Part shown: in pieces, positions 27,309-35,899 of the stretch | Layout of the letters: the number at the start of each line of letters is the position of its first letter | Numbering within the stretch: the stretch's first letter is position 1 | Assembly: GCF_002920615.1 (NCBI RefSeq) | Contig: NZ_PQSU01000011.1 | Coordinates: 1-64,000, forward strand | Direction of reading: 5' to 3' | DNA: 64,000 nt | Source of the DNA: Streptomyces sp. Ru62 | Lineage (GTDB): Bacteria; Actinomycetota; Actinomycetes; Streptomycetales; Streptomycetaceae | Position numbers and translations under genes: made by a program | Notes under the pieces: generated by a model | Seen by the model: only the letters and a program-made list of their open reading frames with translations | Told to the model about the DNA's origin: nothing | Databases searched by the model: none

Positions 27309-28124
27309 ATGTGCGGACGGTATGCATCGAGTCGTGGGCCCGAGGATCTCGCAGGAATCTTCGAGGTCGAGAAGTGGGACCCCGAGGAGACCCTGGAGCC
27401 CGACTACAACGTGGCGCCGACCAAGGAGGTCTACGCCGTCCTGGACCGCCCTCTGAAAGACGCGGACTCCCCGCGTCCGGTTCGCCAGCTCCGCTCGCTG
27501 AAGTGGGGGCTGGTCCCGTCCTGGGCCAAGACCCCGGAGGGTGGCGCCCGGATGATCAACGCCCGCGCCGAGACCGTGCACGAGAAGCCCGCCTACCGGC
27601 GCGCCTTCGCCACCCGCCGCTGCATCGTGCCGGCCGACGGCTACTACGAGTGGGTCACCGGTCAGCAGGAGCGCGACCTGGAGGTGGAGGGCAGGAAGAA
27701 GCGGCCGCGCAAGCAGCCGTACTTCGTGCTGCCCGCCGACGGCTCGGTGTTCGCGATGGCCGGTCTGTACGAGTTCTGGCGCGACCGGACCCTGCCCGAC
27801 GACCACCCGCGGGCCTGGTGGGCCACCTGCTCGGTGATCACCACCGAGGCGGAGCGGACCCCGCTGGCCGTGGCCCCCGCCGAGGGTCCGCGCTCCCTCG
27901 CCGAGATCCACCCCCGGATGCCGCTGATGCTCACCCCGGACCGCTGGGACGCCTGGCTGGACCCCTCCCGCACCGACCCCGACGACCTGCGCGAGCTGCT
28001 CGCCCCGCCCCCGGCCGGCCTGATGCGGGCCTACCCGGTCCCCACCGCCGTCAGCAACGTCCGCAACAACGGCCCGGAGCTGCTGAAGGAGCTGGAGGGA
28101 CCGGAAGAGGGCACACTCTTCTGA
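27309..28124 (+). CDS. SOS-response-associated peptidase (SRAP/HMCES-YedK family)
   Basis: A 271-residue SRAP protein that forms a DNA-protein crosslink with abasic sites in single-stranded DNA. The catalytic Cys is residue 2 (MCGRYAS), exposed after Met removal. Other active-site elements are INARAET, DGYYEW and the histidine in AEIHPRMPLML. Start at ATG 27309 is fixed by the Cys2 requirement. The next gene begins 1 bp after the stop, so the two are coupled. Placement in DNA damage protection is from family knowledge. Confidence 0.93.
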   Translation: MCGRYASSRGPEDLAGIFEVEKWDPEETLEPDYNVAPTKEVYAVLDRPLKDADSPRPVRQLRSLKWGLVPSWAKTPEGGARMINARAETVHEKPAYRRAFATRRCIVPADGYYEWVTGQQERDLEVEGRKKRPRKQPYFVLPADGSVFAMAGLYEFWRDRTLPDDHPRAWWATCSVITTEAERTPLAVAPAEGPRSLAEIHPRMPLMLTPDRWDAWLDPSRTDPDDLRELLAPPPAGLMRAYPVPTAVSNVRNNGPELLKELEGPEEGTLF

Positions 28125-28125
28125 T

Positions 28126-28773
28126 GTGACGGACGTGACGGAAGTGACCACACAGACGGTCGGTACGGATGCCGGTGACGCCCGGATCACCTGGCACCCG
28201 GCGAAGAGGGCACGGCTGGTGCTGGCCGTCAGCCACGGCGCCGGCGGCGGCATCGAGGCACGCGACCTCCGGGCGCTCGCGGCCGCCCTGCCCGCCGACG
28301 GCGTGACCGTCGCCCTCGTCGAGCAGCCCTGGCGGGTCGCCGGCAAGAAGGTCGCTCCCGCGCCGAAGACCCTGGACACCGGGTGGCGGGGCGTGTGGCC
28401 CGCGCTCGCGGAACCCGGCCTGCCGGTGGTCTCCGGGGGCCGCAGCGCCGGCGCCCGGGTCGCCTGCCGCACGGCGGCCGGGCTGGGCGCGCACGCCGTG
28501 CTCGCGCTGAGCTTCCCGCTGCACCCGCCGGGCAAGCCGGAGAAGTCCCGGGCGGACGAGCTGCTGGGGGCCGGCGTGCCCACGCTGGTCGTCCAGGGCG
28601 GCAACGACCCCTTCGGGAAGCCGGCGGAGTTCCCGGAGGGTGACTTCCGGCTCATCGAGGTGCCGTACGGCGATCACGGGTTCGCCGTGCCCAAGCGCGC
28701 GGAGATCACCCAGGAGCGGGCGCTGGAAACCGTCACCGGCGCGGTACGGGAGTGGATCGCGTCACTCGGGTGA
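28126..28773 (+). CDS. Alpha/beta hydrolase (dienelactone-hydrolase/KANL3-like)
   Basis: A 215-residue alpha/beta hydrolase. The nucleophile elbow is GGRSAGARVA with Ser about residue 106, the oxyanion strand is VSHGAGGGIE, and the acid and His appear as GGNDPFG and GDHGF. GTG start at 28126, right after the SRAP stop, suggests translational coupling. Substrate unknown. Its 3' end is followed within a few bases by the sigma-R-type promoter of sigR. Confidence 0.82.
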   Translation: MTDVTEVTTQTVGTDAGDARITWHPAKRARLVLAVSHGAGGGIEARDLRALAAALPADGVTVALVEQPWRVAGKKVAPAPKTLDTGWRGVWPALAEPGLPVVSGGRSAGARVACRTAAGLGAHAVLALSFPLHPPGKPEKSRADELLGAGVPTLVVQGGNDPFGKPAEFPEGDFRLIEVPYGDHGFAVPKRAEITQERALETVTGAVREWIASLG

Positions 28774-28777
28774 CCCG

Positions 28778-28803
28778 GGAATGTTGTGCGGTGGGCCGCT
28801 GTT
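28778..28803 (+). promoter_or_regulatory. Sigma-R-dependent promoter (sigRp2-like)
   Basis: GGAAT at 28778-28782 and GTT at 28801-28803 are separated by exactly 18 bp, matching the Streptomyces sigma-R consensus GGAAT-N18/19-GTT. It lies about 60 bp upstream of the long sigR start, giving the autoregulatory loop known for this operon. Confidence 0.85.
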
Positions 28804-28863
28804 GACAGCGACGGAAGTGCCGACGGCTTCGGCACCGACGTCGTAGGAGAGGAAGTCCGCCGC

Positions 28864-29724
28864 ATGGGTTCGACCATCTGCCCGGCCCGCAGCAGCCGCA
28901 ATGACCTGGACTGGTCCGTGCTGCACGCGGCCAAGACCGCTCCTATTCGAGCGGCGGCAGGCACGGGTCGTGTTCTATCCTCCGAAACGAGTGGGATCGG
29001 TTTCGGTCCCGCCCGTGATCTTGAGGAGGTGGGTCCGGTCACCGGTACCGACGCAGGGACCGACAACGGCCAGGCGGAGCTGCCCGAGGGCCAGGGCGTC
29101 AGCGCGGACGCGTCCGATGAGTCGACCGCGGAGCGCAGCGCGCGCTTCGAGCGGGACGCGCTCGAATTCCTCGACCAGATGTACTCGGCCGCGCTGCGCA
29201 TGACGCGCAACCCGGCCGACGCCGAGGACCTGGTGCAGGAGACGTACGCCAAGGCGTACGCGTCCTTCCACCAGTTCCGCGAGGGCACCAACCTCAAGGC
29301 GTGGCTGTACCGCATCCTCACGAACACCTTCATCAACTCCTACCGCAAGAAGCAGCGCGAGCCCCAGCGCTCCGCCGCGGAGGAGATCGAGGACTGGCAG
29401 CTCGCCCGTGCCGAGTCGCACATGTCGACGGGTCTGCGCTCCGCCGAGTCGCAGGCGCTCGACCACCTGCCCGACTCGGACGTGAAGGCCGCGCTCCAGG
29501 CGATCCCCGAGGAGTTCCGCATCGCCGTCTATCTCGCGGACGTCGAGGGGTTTGCCTACAAGGAGATCGCGGACATCATGGGGACACCCATCGGTACGGT
29601 GATGTCCCGGCTGCACCGGGGCCGCCGTCAGCTGCGCGGCATGCTGGAGGACTACGCCCGTGAGCGCGGGCTGGTCCCGGCCGGCGCCGGAGAGTCGAAC
29701 GAAGCGAAAGGCTCGGGCTCATGA
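28864..29724 (+). other. sigR: Alternative long isoform start of sigma-R (sigma-R')
   Basis: The in-frame ATG 28864 begins [11 protein letters not shown] and adds 55 residues to sigma-R. AGGAGAGG lies about 12 bp upstream and the sigma-R-type promoter at 28778-28803 would transcribe it. A stress-induced, unstable isoform is established in S. coelicolor; its presence here is inferred from the conserved layout. Confidence 0.75.
29029..29724 (+). CDS. sigR: ECF sigma factor sigma-R (thiol-oxidative stress)
   Basis: A 231-residue group IV sigma factor from GTG 29029, preceded by GAGGAG. Region 2 ([24 protein letters not shown]) and region 4 ([22 protein letters not shown]) are complete, and the sequence resembles S. 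coelicolor sigma-R closely as recalled. A second in-frame start, ATG 28864 with AGGAGAGG upstream, adds exactly 55 residues. This corresponds to the longer, unstable sigma-R' isoform described in S. coelicolor, made from the sigma-R-dependent promoter upstream. It directs thioredoxin, mycothiol and protease genes. The 3' end overlaps rsrA by 4 bp. Confidence 0.96.
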
Positions 29725-30032
29725 GCTGCGGAGAGCCGCACGAGACGGACTGCAGTGAGGTCCTCGACCACCTGTACGAGTTCCTCGACAGCGAGATGCC
29801 GGACGTCGACCGCGACAAGTTCCAGCACCACTTCGAGGAATGCTCCCCGTGCCTGGAGAAGTACGGCCTGGAGCAGGCCGTGAAGAAGCTGGTGAAGCGG
29901 TGCTGCGGGCATGACGACGTGCCCGCCGACCTCCGGGCCAAGGTCATGGGGCGGATCGAGCTGATCCGCTCCGGGCAGACCGTGCCGGAGCACGACGTGG
30001 CCAAGGCCCCCGCGGCACCGCAGGAGTCCTGA
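29721..30032 (+). CDS. rsrA: Anti-sigma factor RsrA (redox-sensing zinc protein)
   Basis: A 103-residue zinc-associated anti-sigma factor. The redox motif HxxxCxxC is intact ([10 protein letters not shown]37/C41/C44) together with Cys11 in the N-terminus. Disulfide formation releases zinc and sigma-R. The ATGA overlap with sigR couples their translation and keeps stoichiometry. Two extra Cys lie in KRCCGHDD. Length is normal. Confidence 0.96.
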
Positions 30033-30140
30033 CACGCCGGGACATCTCACCCGAACGTGCTAATCCTCAGGTCATAAGCCCCGCACCCCCCGACTCCGCC
30101 CTAGGCTCCGAGCCTGGAGCAGGCACGGTCGGGGAGGGGC

Positions 30141-31448
30141 GTGATGGACGTGGTACCGGCAAGGGCACGCGGCTATGTCGCCGTCGTCGCCCTGTCGGCC
30201 GTCCTCTGCCTGCTGCCCCTGCCGGCGACGCACACCCCCTGGGGGGAGCCGGCCCTGCTCGCCGCGCTCTACGCGGTCTGCGGGCACGCCGTACGCCGCC
30301 GCTTCGGCGGCACCTTCTACCCCGTGCTGCTCGCCGGTGCGTTCCTGCTGCCCCCGGCCGCCGCCGCGCTCGTCCCGGTGCCCGCCGCGCTGCTCTCCCC
30401 GGTCGAGCACCGGCCCGCCCTGCTCCGGCGCGTGTGGCGGGCCGCGCAGCCCGCGCTCGCCGTGTGGGCCGCCGCCCGGACGCACTGCGCGCTCGGCGGC
30501 GAGGACGCCGTCCTCGGCTCCGACTTCCCCTCCGCGCTGCTGCCCGCCGGCGCGGCCGTCCTCGCGTTCTGCCTGGTGCTCACCGCGCTCGACGGCGGCC
30601 TGCGCGCGGCGGCCGGGCTGGTGCCGCTGCGGCGGGCCTGGCGCGGGCTGCTGGGGCGCTCACTCGCCCCGGTCACGGTGCACGGACTCGCCGGGCTGAT
30701 GATGGCTGTCCTGTGGCGCAGCCCCTACGGCCCGGTCGCCGCGCTCCTCGTGCTGCTGCCGATGGGCGTCTCCTGGTGGGTCTTCGCGCTGTACCACCGC
30801 GAACGCGCCGCCCACCAGGCCACCATCCGCGCCCTCGTCCAGGCCGTCGACATCAAGGACGGCTACACCCGCGGCCACAGCGAACGCGTCGGACAGGCCT
30901 CCGTGCTGATCGCCCGCGAACTCGGCATGGACGACGACCGCGTCGAGGTGCTGCGCTTCGCCGGCATCCTGCACGACGTCGGCAAGCTGGGCGTGCCCAC
31001 CCGGCTGCTGCGCAAGGAGGGCCCGCTCACCCCGGAGGAACGGCGGATCATCGAGCTGCACCCCGAGTACGGCCACGAGATGGTCCGCGGGATCTCCTTC
31101 CTGGGCGAGGCCCGCGCGGCCATCCTCCACCACCACGAACGGCTCGACGGCAGCGGCTACCCGTACGGCCTGGCGGGCGGCCAGATCCCCGAGTGCGCCC
31201 GGATCGTCGCCGTCGCGGACGCCTTCGACGCCATGACCTCCACCCGCTGCTACAGCAGGGCCCGCCCGGTCGAGGCCGCCGTCGCCGAGCTGGAGCGCTG
31301 CGCCGGGTCGCACTTCGACCCCCGCATGGTCGGCGCGCTCGTGCGCGCCCTGCGCCGCTCCGGCTGGCACCCGGCGGTCACCGCCGACGAACCGGCGTAC
31401 GGCACCCCGCCCGCGGAGCGGACCACCGGCACCGGGGCGCCCCGGTGA
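30141..31448 (+). CDS. Membrane HD-GYP domain protein (putative cyclic-di-GMP phosphodiesterase)
   Basis: A 435-residue protein. About five hydrophobic segments fill residues 10-220, followed by an HD-GYP domain: AVDIKDGYTRGHSERV (236-250), ILHDVGK with HD at 278-279, and HHERLDGSGYP (331-341). All metal ligands and the GYP triad are present, so it should hydrolyse a cyclic dinucleotide. No sensory domain is obvious beyond the membrane part. GTG 30141 or ATG 30144 start. It overlaps the next gene by 4 bp; both encode HD-type proteins and presumably function together. Confidence 0.88.
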   Translation: MMDVVPARARGYVAVVALSAVLCLLPLPATHTPWGEPALLAALYAVCGHAVRRRFGGTFYPVLLAGAFLLPPAAAALVPVPAALLSPVEHRPALLRRVWRAAQPALAVWAAARTHCALGGEDAVLGSDFPSALLPAGAAVLAFCLVLTALDGGLRAAAGLVPLRRAWRGLLGRSLAPVTVHGLAGLMMAVLWRSPYGPVAALLVLLPMGVSWWVFALYHRERAAHQATIRALVQAVDIKDGYTRGHSERVGQASVLIARELGMDDDRVEVLRFAGILHDVGKLGVPTRLLRKEGPLTPEERRIIELHPEYGHEMVRGISFLGEARAAILHHHERLDGSGYPYGLAGGQIPECARIVAVADAFDAMTSTRCYSRARPVEAAVAELERCAGSHFDPRMVGALVRALRRSGWHPAVTADEPAYGTPPAERTTGTGAPR

Positions 31449-32728
31449 CCGCCCTGCGGCTGATCCACGCCGCCGCCGCCCTCGTCGCGGCCGGTTCCCT
31501 CGCCGTCACCCTCTGGACCGGCCTGCACGACCGGGGCGTCGCGCTCGCCTTCGGCGTGCTCATAGCCGTCGGCGAACTGACCCGCTGGAACGACGAGCAG
31601 GGACAGCGGCAGGCCGCGCCCCTCGGTGCCGCCGGCGCCCTGTCGTACGCCCTGCTGGGCGCCGACGCCGGACGGCCCGGCCAGCACGGAGCCGCCCAGG
31701 TCGTCACCGTCGTCCTCGTCGCCACCGTGCTCGGCGCCGTCCCGCACATCTGGTCCGGCCGCGGCCCCACCGCCGACCACCTGACCCGCCGGATCCTCAC
31801 CGTCGGCTTCGCCGCCGTCTGCTTCCAACCGCTCTACAGCCAGGGCGTCTTCGCCCATTGGGTCGGTCCCGCCTACGCCCTCCTGCTGCTCACCCTGCTC
31901 GCCCTCACCTCCCTGTGCGGGGCGGTCCTGGCCGCCGCGCTCGCGCACTGCCGCACTAGCTGGCCGTTCGGCCCGCTGCTGCGCGAGGAACTGCGCGGAC
32001 TGCTCGGCATCGGCTCCGCGATCTGTGCGACCGGCGCCGTGATGGCACTCGCGGTAGCCGTCGTCGGCCTGTGGGCGCTGCCCGTGTTCTGCCTGCCCAT
32101 GCTGCTCGTCCAGCTCTCCCTGCGCCGGTACGCGGCCGTCCGCGCCACCTACCGGCAGACCATCGCCTCCCTCGCCCGCGCCACCGAGATCGCCGGCTGC
32201 ACCCCCGCGGGGCACGCCCACCGCGTTGCCGCGCTGAGCCTCGCCGTCGGCCGGGACCTCGGCCTGAGCGGGCCCGAACTGACCGTCCTGGAGCACGCGG
32301 CCCTGATGCACGACATCGGCCAGCTCAGCCTGGTCGACCCGGTCCCGGCCGGCGCCACCGCCGGCCTGCCCGCCGCGGAGCAGCGGCGCATCGCCCTGCT
32401 CGGCGGTGCCGTCGTCCGGCAGACCGGCGTGGACGCGGCCGTCGCCGTCGTCGTGGAACGGCAGGCCGACCCCTACCGGGAACAGCCGCTCGCCGCCCGC
32501 ATCGTCCGGGCCGTGAACGCCTACGAGGAGAAGACCCGGGACGCCGGTCCCGAAGGCCCGCTGCGCGCGCTGGAGGAGCTGCGACTCGGTACCGCCGGGG
32601 ACTACGCTCCCGAGGTCGTGGAGTCGCTCGCCCGGGTACTGGCCAGGCCTCCCGGAGTCCGGGAGCGCGTGCCGGTGCGACGAACAGGACTGTCTGACCC
32701 CGCGCCCGGCGGGGTAACCCATGGGTAA
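31445..32728 (+). CDS. Membrane protein with degenerate HD-GYP domain
   Basis: A 427-residue paralogue of the preceding HD-GYP protein, with about six hydrophobic helices over residues 5-230. Its HD domain keeps the HD pair (LMHDIGQLSL) and an upstream GHAHRVAAL segment. The HHExxDGSGYP motif is replaced by VERQADPYRE, so the GYP and part of the metal site are lost. It is probably a sensor or regulatory partner rather than an active phosphodiesterase. GTG start 31445 overlaps the upstream stop (GTGA). Confidence 0.8.
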   Translation: MTALRLIHAAAALVAAGSLAVTLWTGLHDRGVALAFGVLIAVGELTRWNDEQGQRQAAPLGAAGALSYALLGADAGRPGQHGAAQVVTVVLVATVLGAVPHIWSGRGPTADHLTRRILTVGFAAVCFQPLYSQGVFAHWVGPAYALLLLTLLALTSLCGAVLAAALAHCRTSWPFGPLLREELRGLLGIGSAICATGAVMALAVAVVGLWALPVFCLPMLLVQLSLRRYAAVRATYRQTIASLARATEIAGCTPAGHAHRVAALSLAVGRDLGLSGPELTVLEHAALMHDIGQLSLVDPVPAGATAGLPAAEQRRIALLGGAVVRQTGVDAAVAVVVERQADPYREQPLAARIVRAVNAYEEKTRDAGPEGPLRALEELRLGTAGDYAPEVVESLARVLARPPGVRERVPVRRTGLSDPAPGGVTHG

Positions 32729-32827
32729 TGAGCGCCTTTCCCGCGGCACGTGGTTGGATGCGAGGGAGAGGGTGTCCGGGGGCACAAGCCAGCCCACAGC
32801 GGGAAATGGAACTGGCAGGCGGGAATC

Positions 32828-33808
32828 GTGAGGATCTTCGGCAAGGGACGGCACCGGCCCTCCGCCTCCTGGCGGCAGGCCACCGACCGGGCGTTCACAC
32901 TCATCGGCGACGGCCGGTACGAGGACGCGGGCGAGCTGCTGACACGCGCCGCCGATCTGGAACCCTGGCTGTCGGAGTCCTGGTTCAACCTCGCCCTGCT
33001 GCACAAGTTCCGGCACGACTGGGAGCAGGCGCGCGCGGCCGGACTACGCGCGGTCGCCCTGCTCGACCGGGAGACCGGGGCGCCCGACTGGTGGAACGTC
33101 GGCATCGCCGCGACCGCGCTGCAGGACTGGCCGCTGGCCCGCCGCGCCTGGCAGGCGTACGGGCTGAAGGTGCCCGGGGGTGCCGCGGCCTCCGCGGAGC
33201 CCGTCGGCATGGAGCTGGGCAGCGCGGCCGTGCGGCTCTCCCCGGAGGGGGAGGCCGAGGTGGTGTGGGGCCGCCGGCTGGACCCCGCGCGGATGGAGGT
33301 GCTGTCGATCCCGCTGCCCTCCTCCGGGCGGCGCTGGGGTGAGGTCGTACTGCACGACGGCGTACCGCACGGCGAGCGCACCACCTCGACCGGGCACTCC
33401 TACCCGGTCTTCGACGAGATCGAGCTGTGGGCGCCGTCGCCCGTCCCCACCTGGGTGGTCCTGCTGGAGGCGGCCACCGAGGCCGACCGGGACGCGCTGG
33501 AGCAACTGGCCGCGGACGCGGGCTTCGCGGCGGAGGACTGGTCGTCGTCGGTACGGCTGCTGTGCCGGATGTGCAGCGAGTCCCGCATGCCGTCCGACGA
33601 GGGCGAGGGGGTGCACCTGGACCCGCACGACCACAGCGAGCCGGGTCACCCCGGGCCGCTCGGGCACCGGACGGACGGACAGCTCTGGGTGCCGGAGCGG
33701 GAGTGCGGTGTCGCGGCCCCGGCGTCGCTCGTGCGGGGGCTGCTCGACGGGTGGGTCGCGGACAGCCCGGACTCGCGGGACTGGCGCGATCTGGAAGAGG
33801 TCTGCTGA
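32828..33808 (+). CDS. TPR-containing hypothetical protein
   Basis: A 326-residue soluble protein. The N-terminal 120 residues contain tetratricopeptide-like helices (ATDRAFTLIGDGRYEDAGELL, WFNLALLHKFRHDWEQARAAG). The remainder is a mixed alpha/beta region with repeated Trp residues and a CRMC pair near residue 250. GTG 32828 is chosen; the Shine-Dalgarno is weak. No family function recognised. It is 64 bp upstream of def on the same strand. Confidence 0.75.
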   Translation: MRIFGKGRHRPSASWRQATDRAFTLIGDGRYEDAGELLTRAADLEPWLSESWFNLALLHKFRHDWEQARAAGLRAVALLDRETGAPDWWNVGIAATALQDWPLARRAWQAYGLKVPGGAAASAEPVGMELGSAAVRLSPEGEAEVVWGRRLDPARMEVLSIPLPSSGRRWGEVVLHDGVPHGERTTSTGHSYPVFDEIELWAPSPVPTWVVLLEAATEADRDALEQLAADAGFAAEDWSSSVRLLCRMCSESRMPSDEGEGVHLDPHDHSEPGHPGPLGHRTDGQLWVPERECGVAAPASLVRGLLDGWVADSPDSRDWRDLEEVC

Positions 33809-33872
33809 CCAGGCGCCGTACCCTGTATCAGCAACATCTCTCCCTGTTCTTTGAGGAAGGCGTACGTCGGTC

Positions 33873-34523
33873 ATGGCGCAGCAGGACACCGATCAGCAGC
33901 ACGCGGGCGTGCTCCCTGTCGACGACGAGGGCTATGTCGTCGACACGGAGGACTGCGAGGAGCGCGAGAGGGCCTGGCGCGAGCGCGGCACCTCCCGGCC
34001 GATCACGGTCGTCGGCAACCCGGTGCTGCACAAGGAGTGCAAGGACGTCACCGAGTTCGGCGAGGAGCTCCAGCAGCTCGTCGCCGACATGTTCGCCAGC
34101 CAGCGCACCGCCGAGGGCGTGGGCCTGGCCGCCAACCAGATCGGTGTCGACCTGAAGGTCTTCGTCTACGACTGCCCGGACGACGAGGGTGTCCGGCACG
34201 TCGGCGTGGTCTGCAACCCGAAGCTGGTCGACCTGCCCGCCGAGAAGCGCCGGCTGGACGACAGCAACGAGGGCTGTCTGTCCGTGCCCACGGCGTACGC
34301 GTCGCTCGCCCGTCCCGACTACGCCGAGGTGACCGGCCAGGACGAGCAGGGCAACCCGATCAAGGTCCGCGGCACCGGCTACTTCGCACGCTGTTTGCAG
34401 CACGAGACCGACCACCTCTACGGCTACCTGTACATCGACCGGCTCTCGAAGCGGGACCGCAAGGATGCGCTGCGGCAGATGGCGGAGAACGAGCCACGTT
34501 ACCCCGTGGTCGCCAACGACTGA
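33873..34523 (+). CDS. def: Peptide deformylase
   Basis: A 216-residue peptide deformylase with all three motifs: GVGLAANQIG, EGCLSVP and QHETDHLYG (the HExxH metal site). It removes the formyl group from nascent proteins. A 40-residue acidic N-terminal extension precedes the catalytic fold, longer than in E. coli. A strong hairpin follows. Streptomycetes usually carry more than one deformylase, so this may be one of several. Confidence 0.94.
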   Translation: MAQQDTDQQHAGVLPVDDEGYVVDTEDCEERERAWRERGTSRPITVVGNPVLHKECKDVTEFGEELQQLVADMFASQRTAEGVGLAANQIGVDLKVFVYDCPDDEGVRHVGVVCNPKLVDLPAEKRRLDDSNEGCLSVPTAYASLARPDYAEVTGQDEQGNPIKVRGTGYFARCLQHETDHLYGYLYIDRLSKRDRKDALRQMAENEPRYPVVAND

Positions 34524-34541
34524 GCGACGCCGGGCACTTGG

Positions 34542-34577
34542 GGCGCCCCGGCCGGGATCCTTCCCGGCCGGGGCGCC
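34542..34577. terminator. Strong hairpin terminator after def
   Basis: Perfect 16-bp stem GGCGCCCCGGCCGGGA (34542-34557) with complement at 34562-34577 and a TCCT loop. It isolates def from the terpene operon. Confidence 0.88.
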
Positions 34578-34813
34578 TTCGTGTCACCGCGCTTCGCTCG
34601 TGCGTGCGTCGTACAACCGGTCCCTTCTGCGCTCCTGGTGATCCTTAACCAGTCAAACAGGGGAGATTCGCGGCACCTTGGGGTGGTGAATGGAGCAAAT
34701 CCGTTCCCATGGCGCTCAGTTGTGGTGCTGAATGGAAGTGCGGGATACGCAACGGCGCACGCCCGGCACAACGGGAGGGGTGTGCGCTCCTGGCGGCTGA
34801 GAGGGGTTTGTTC

Positions 34814-35899
34814 GTGCAAGCTTTCCCACACAGCACCACAGCGACGCAGACGGCGGTCGTAGTCCCACCCTCACTGGCACTCCCGGTGATCGAGTCCGCC
34901 TTTCCCCGGCAACTGCATCCGTATTGGCCACGGCTCCAGGAGAAGACCCGGCTCTGGCTCCTGGAAAATCGGCTCATGCCGTCGGCCAAGGTCCAGGAAT
35001 ATGCCGATGGCCTGTGCTACACCGACCTCATGGCGGGCTACTACACCGGTGCCCCCGACGAGGTCCTCCAGGCCATAGCCGACTACAGCGCCTGGTTCTT
35101 CGTCTGGGACGACCGCCACGACCGCGACATCGTGCACGGCCGGGCGGGCGACTGGCGGCGGCTGCGGCACCGGCTGCACGCGGCTCTGGACGCACCCAGG
35201 CACCATCTGCGCCACCCCGACCCACTGGTGGCGGGCTTCGCGGACAGCGTGCTGCGGCTGTACGGCTTCCTGTCGCCCACCTGGAACCACCGGTTCGCCC
35301 GGCACTTCCACGCGGTCATCGAGGCCTACGACCGTGAATTCCGCAACCGCACCGAGGGATACATACCCGGTGTCGAGGAATACCTGGCGCTGCGCCGGCT
35401 CACCTTCGCGCACTGGATATGGACGGACCTGCTCGAACCCAGTGCCGGATGTGAACTCCCGGACGCCGTGCGCAAAAACCCGGCATACCGCCGGGCGGCC
35501 CTCCTCAGTCAGGAATTCGCCGCCTGGTACAACGACCTCTGCTCGCTCCCGAAGGAAATAGCGGGCGACGAGGTGCACAATCTCGGAATCAGCCTCATCA
35601 CCCACACGGGGCTGACCCTCGAAGAAGCGGTGGACGACGTCCGGCGGCGCGTCGAGGAATGCATCAGCGAATTCCTCGAAGCGGAGCAGGACGCCCTGAG
35701 GTTCGCCCGTGAGATCGACGACGGAACGGTCCGCGGAAAGGAGTTGAGCACCGCGGTCCAGACCTGTGTCGGCAATATGCGCAACTGGTTCAGCTCCGTC
35801 TACTGGTTCCACCACGAGTCCGGCCGGTACATGGTCGACAGCTGGGACGACCGCTCCACGCCCCCGTACGTGACGAACGAAGCGGCAGGTGAGAAATGA
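34814..35899 (+). CDS. cyc1: Epi-isozizaene synthase (sesquiterpene cyclase)
   Basis: A 361-residue class I terpene cyclase that converts farnesyl diphosphate to epi-isozizaene. The Asp-rich motif is DDRHD at D99-D103, and the NSE triad lies in NDLCSLPKE (starting N240), with the terminal RY pair in SGRYMVDSW. Length, motifs and numbering agree with S. coelicolor SCO5222 as recalled. GTG 34814 (VQAFPHS) after AGAGGGG is used. The ATGA overlap couples it to a CYP170-type P450. Codon usage is less GC-biased than that of neighbours (for example GAATAC, ATACCC), common for terpene genes. Confidence 0.93.
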   Translation: MQAFPHSTTATQTAVVVPPSLALPVIESAFPRQLHPYWPRLQEKTRLWLLENRLMPSAKVQEYADGLCYTDLMAGYYTGAPDEVLQAIADYSAWFFVWDDRHDRDIVHGRAGDWRRLRHRLHAALDAPRHHLRHPDPLVAGFADSVLRLYGFLSPTWNHRFARHFHAVIEAYDREFRNRTEGYIPGVEEYLALRRLTFAHWIWTDLLEPSAGCELPDAVRKNPAYRRAALLSQEFAAWYNDLCSLPKEIAGDEVHNLGISLITHTGLTLEEAVDDVRRRVEECISEFLEAEQDALRFAREIDDGTVRGKELSTAVQTCVGNMRNWFSSVYWFHHESGRYMVDSWDDRSTPPYVTNEAAGEK

